Shown in pieces: positions 5,539-7,259 of a stretch of 7,259 nt of DNA. The notes beneath the pieces are model-generated. The model was not told the origin of the DNA. It did no database searches and saw nothing but the letters and a program-made list of their open reading frames with translations. Each line of letters starts with the position of its first letter. Positions within the stretch are counted from its first letter, which is position 1. Source of the stretch: CAZMVY01 sp964569765. Its GTDB lineage: Bacteria; Planctomycetota; Phycisphaerae; UBA1845; PWPN01. The stretch lies in assembly GCA_964569765.1 (NCBI GenBank), contig CAZMVY010000230.1, forward strand, positions 1 to 7,259, given 5' to 3'. The translations under genes and the position numbers were made by a program.

Positions 5539-6465
5539 TTACGCCTTTCCTTCAATGATCCTGCTCATCCGCTCGCTGACGTCGCGGAGGTACTTCTCGT
5601 CGCCGCCGGGCAGCTCGGCCGTGATGAAGCCGCTGTAGCCGATCTCGTTGAGCGCCGCGCGGACGGCCTTCCAGTCGATCGAGCCCTCGAGCAGCGGCAC
5701 GAACTTGTGCTTGCCCGCGTCGAAGTCCTTCACGTGGATCTTTGCGATGCGGCGGCCCAGCGTGCGGATCCAGTCCTGCGGATCGCCGTACGCCACGATG
5801 TTGCCCACGTCGAAGTACGCCCGGACCCACTTGCTCTTGAACTGGTCCACGTAACGGGCGAACTCCGGCGGGCTGAGCAGGAACTTGTTCCACACATCCT
5901 CGACGGCGATGACCACGCCCGTCTCCGCGGCCACGGGGATGAGCTGCTGGCGGATCACGGCCGTGGAGCGGGCCCAGGCATCCATGTAGCTCGTCTCGGC
6001 ATTGACCACGGCCGGTACGAGCAGCACGCTATCCCCGCCGAACGCCTACGCGATCTGCAACGACGTCACCATGCCCCCGACGCTCTTCTTCACGACCCCC
6101 GGCTCNNNNNNNNNNCACACCCCGTGGGCCATGTACATGACCGAGTGGATCCGGACGCCGCTCTTGTCGGCCGCCTCGCGCATCTGGGCGACGAGCTTCG
6201 GATCATCCGTCGTGCCCGCCTCGACGCCCGCGAAGCCGAGGTCGCGGGCGAGCTTGAACCGGTCCTCGATGCTCAGGCCGCCGGGCAGCATGCCGAACTC
6301 CAGGGCCTTCTTCAGCTCGGTAGTCTTCGGAGGCCCCGCCGCCGGCGCGCCCGCAGTCTCGCCCCGCTGCATGGCGCAGCCGGCAAGGGCCGTCGTCGCG
6401 GCCGTCGCCGCCGTGGTCGCCACCGATTTCGCCAGGAACTCCCGTCTGCTCAGAGCATCTGACAT
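5539..6465 (-). CDS. Tat-exported sugar phosphate isomerase/epimerase lipoprotein, interrupted by in-frame TAG and N gap
   Basis: Taken as one frame with the Ns as four codons, the gene has 308 codons. The start at 6465 is supported by AAAGGA 8 nt upstream. Residues 1-30 are a twin-arginine signal (SRREFL at 6-11, Ala/Thr-rich core) ending in the lipobox LAGC (C30), so the product should be a folded, exported lipoprotein. The mature part is a xylose-isomerase-like TIM barrel: LEFGML and GFAGVEAG strands, VLLVPAVV, VIAVEDVWNK (E189), RAYFDVGN (D219), KIHVKDF (H244) and ITAELPGG (E284), matching the expected metal ligands. The reading frame breaks at codon 140 (TAG, 6048-6046), just after SLQIA, and resumes in the same frame with AFGGDSVLLVP. 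As it stands only a 139-residue fragment and a separate downstream frame from a GTG at 6027 would be made. Substrate unknown. Confidence 0.82.
6046..6048 (-). other. In-frame TAG codon inside the isomerase gene
   Basis: The codon lies between SLQIA and AFGGDSVLL, with protein similarity to the family continuing unbroken and in the same frame on both sides. From family memory this position is commonly Lys; AAG to TAG would be a single base change. It is 58 bp from the N gap, so a base-call error is a strong alternative to a real mutation. Confidence 0.85.
6106..6115. other. Assembly gap of 10 Ns
   Basis: Ten Ns fall inside the isomerase gene, between HGV and EPGVV (codons 117-120). Exactly ten Ns keeps the frame, but the number may be a placeholder. 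Related proteins seem to carry a few more residues here, so the true gap could be somewhat longer. Confidence 0.95.
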
Positions 6466-6840
6466 CGCCGCCATCCTTTCGTGTTCCGTCTTCCCGACGC
6501 CTCCGCATCCCGCGCAGGCGGGGAGTCGGACATGCGGGAATTCTATCGCCCGCCCGCCGATGTGAACAATACCCGCGCATCGAGAAATACCGCCCCCACG
6601 CGACAGCACGGGTGTCCGCCCGGCCAATGACCGCTCGCGGGACGGGTATTCGGCAACACAGCCGTCCCGGCAGCCGGGGTGCCCGCACCGCATTTCCGCC
6701 GTCGGCACATCAGACGCCGACCGAAAGCGGCACAAGTGCAGGCCCTCACCACGCACCGACGAATGTGGGCGCAGGCACGCCGCGCCGATCAGCTCTGTCG
6801 CCGGCGTCATGAACTGCCCGTCGGCCCGTGGCCGTCCCGC
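6466..6840. other. Intergenic region with no recognised gene
   Basis: About 375 bp upstream of the isomerase and the membrane protein gene contains only short frames with Arg-rich, non-family translations. Several GC hairpins can be drawn: GGGACGG/CCGTCCC (6639-6645 with 6662-6668), CCCGGCAGCCGGG (6666-6678) and a GGTGC/GCACC stem just after it. No tRNA or known RNA shape was recognised. Confidence 0.5.
6540..6569 (-). promoter_or_regulatory. Possible promoter of the isomerase gene
   Basis: On the minus strand the -10-like TAGAAT (6545-6540, five of six) lies downstream of TTGTTC (6569-6564, 18-nt spacer) or TTCACA (6566-6561, 15-nt spacer). Either gives a start near 6533 and a leader of about 67 nt. 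The -10 is good, but neither -35 pairing is ideal. Confidence 0.35.
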
Positions 6841-6870
6841 CTGACAGGCATCACGCGGGAACGTTACAAT
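6841..6870 (+). promoter_or_regulatory. Probable sigma-70-type promoter of the membrane protein gene
   Basis: CTGACA (6841-6846) and TACAAT (6865-6870) each match consensus at five of six bases with an 18-nt spacer. Transcription would begin near 6877, about 23 nt before the ATG at 6900. This supports translation from that ATG rather than from the ATG at 6963. Confidence 0.55.
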
Positions 6871-6899
6871 GCGATTCGAAGGATGAGGGGCTCGCAATC

Positions 6900-7259
6900 A
6901 TGACCGGACCGAGACTCGGATAGCTGCTCGGAGGATTGGGGAGCCTCCTCTGGTTGCCCATCATGGCCGTCGTCTGGATGGTAGAAGCCCGCCTGCTGCT
7001 GCCGTTAATCGCCTTTGCCGTCTGCTTGGCCGGCGTCGTGTATCTCTTCCTCTTCGCGCCCTGGCGCCACCCGACAACGCCGATCCGGAGGATCTATCTG
7101 GGCCTTCTCGGCATTCTGCTCGCCGAAGCGGTCGTAGCGATCCTGCAATACCGTGACTCCATCACCTTGGATCAGGGCCTGTTGCTGCCGGTGCTCTGGG
7201 TCCTCGTGATTCCGTTCTTCTCGCGCGGCCGCAAGAGCTGGTCGGAGTTGCAGCCGCAC
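6900..7259 (+). CDS. Small multi-pass membrane protein, 3' truncated, with in-frame TAG at codon 8
   Basis: Reading from the ATG at 6900 gives MTGPRLG, a TAG at 6921-6923, then an open frame of 112 codons to the window end. Four hydrophobic segments are visible: about 9-28 (LLGGLGSLLWLPIMAVVWMV), 31-52, 66-82 and 93-107, joined by short polar loops including APWRHPTTPIRR. The first hydrophobic segment begins right after the TAG and before the next ATG (6963), so an intact gene should start upstream of 6963. The promoter at 6841-6870 and a weak AGGGG ribosome site point to 6900. If the TAG is a real stop, a shortened protein could start at the ATG at 6963, which has no clear ribosome site. The APW-(K/R)HPTTP motif recalls small uncharacterised bacterial membrane proteins; no function can be assigned. 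Confidence 0.65.
6921..6923 (+). other. In-frame TAG codon near the start of the membrane protein gene
   Basis: The codon separates MTGPRLG from LLGGLGSLLWLPI. The hydrophobic segment that follows has no start codon with a suitable ribosome site until ATG 6963, which would cut it in half. A single base change from AAG, GAG, CAG or TGG would restore the frame. Confidence 0.7.

Noticed and set aside
6466..6897. Minus-strand extension of the isomerase frame to 6897 and plus-strand frames at 6612-6812 and 6679-6903
   Set aside because: The translations have no signal peptide or family features, and the Tat signal with ribosome site defines the start at 6465.
7005..7259. Minus-strand frame at the right edge
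   Set aside because: The translation is charged and featureless, whereas the plus strand encodes four hydrophobic segments with a promoter and start upstream.

Overview
The window is about 60-65% GC by eye and looks like a chromosomal contig from an uncultured bacterium, most likely Planctomycetota or a related PVC or Hydrogenedentes-like lineage. The hints are a Tat-exported sugar isomerase lipoprotein, stand-alone corrinoid methyltransferase genes, a sigma-70 factor with an unusual N-terminal extension, and a PKD/beta-propeller lipoprotein. No marker gene fixes the phylum. A run of 10 Ns (6106-6115) shows it is a draft scaffold.

Left part (1-2793). The 3' end of a sugar-phosphate-isomerase-like TIM barrel gene (+, 1-257) converges on a tight three-gene operon on the minus strand. 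In transcription order the operon encodes a MtaC-like corrinoid protein (2793-2137, GTG start with a strong Shine-Dalgarno), a UroD/MtaA-superfamily methyltransferase (2140-983, ATGA overlap) and a protein with a MetH-type activation domain (983-300, TGATG overlap). Together they form a minimal corrinoid methyl-transfer module: a carrier, a zinc methyltransferase and a probable corrinoid-handling or reactivation protein. No separate MtaB/MttB-type substrate enzyme is present, so the methyl donor cannot be read from this window.

Middle part (2794-5504). A secreted lipoprotein with a PKD domain and propeller-like repeats (4226-2940, -) is divergent from a sigma-70-family factor (4525-5442, +). 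The region between them carries a well-formed promoter for each direction. A 13-bp perfect-stem terminator (5469-5504) separates the sigma gene from the convergent isomerase.

Right part (5505-7259). A Tat-signal lipoprotein of the xylose-isomerase-like TIM barrel superfamily (6465-5539, -) is interrupted by the N gap and by an in-frame TAG at codon 140. About 435 bp of non-coding DNA follows. It ends in a sigma-70-like promoter driving a small multi-pass membrane protein (6900 to beyond the window end, +), which has a TAG at codon 8. These two in-frame amber codons, in otherwise well-preserved reading frames, are the most unusual observation here. Sequencing error near a scaffold gap or simple nonsense mutation is the default explanation. 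TAG also ends two other genes normally, which argues against general recoding.
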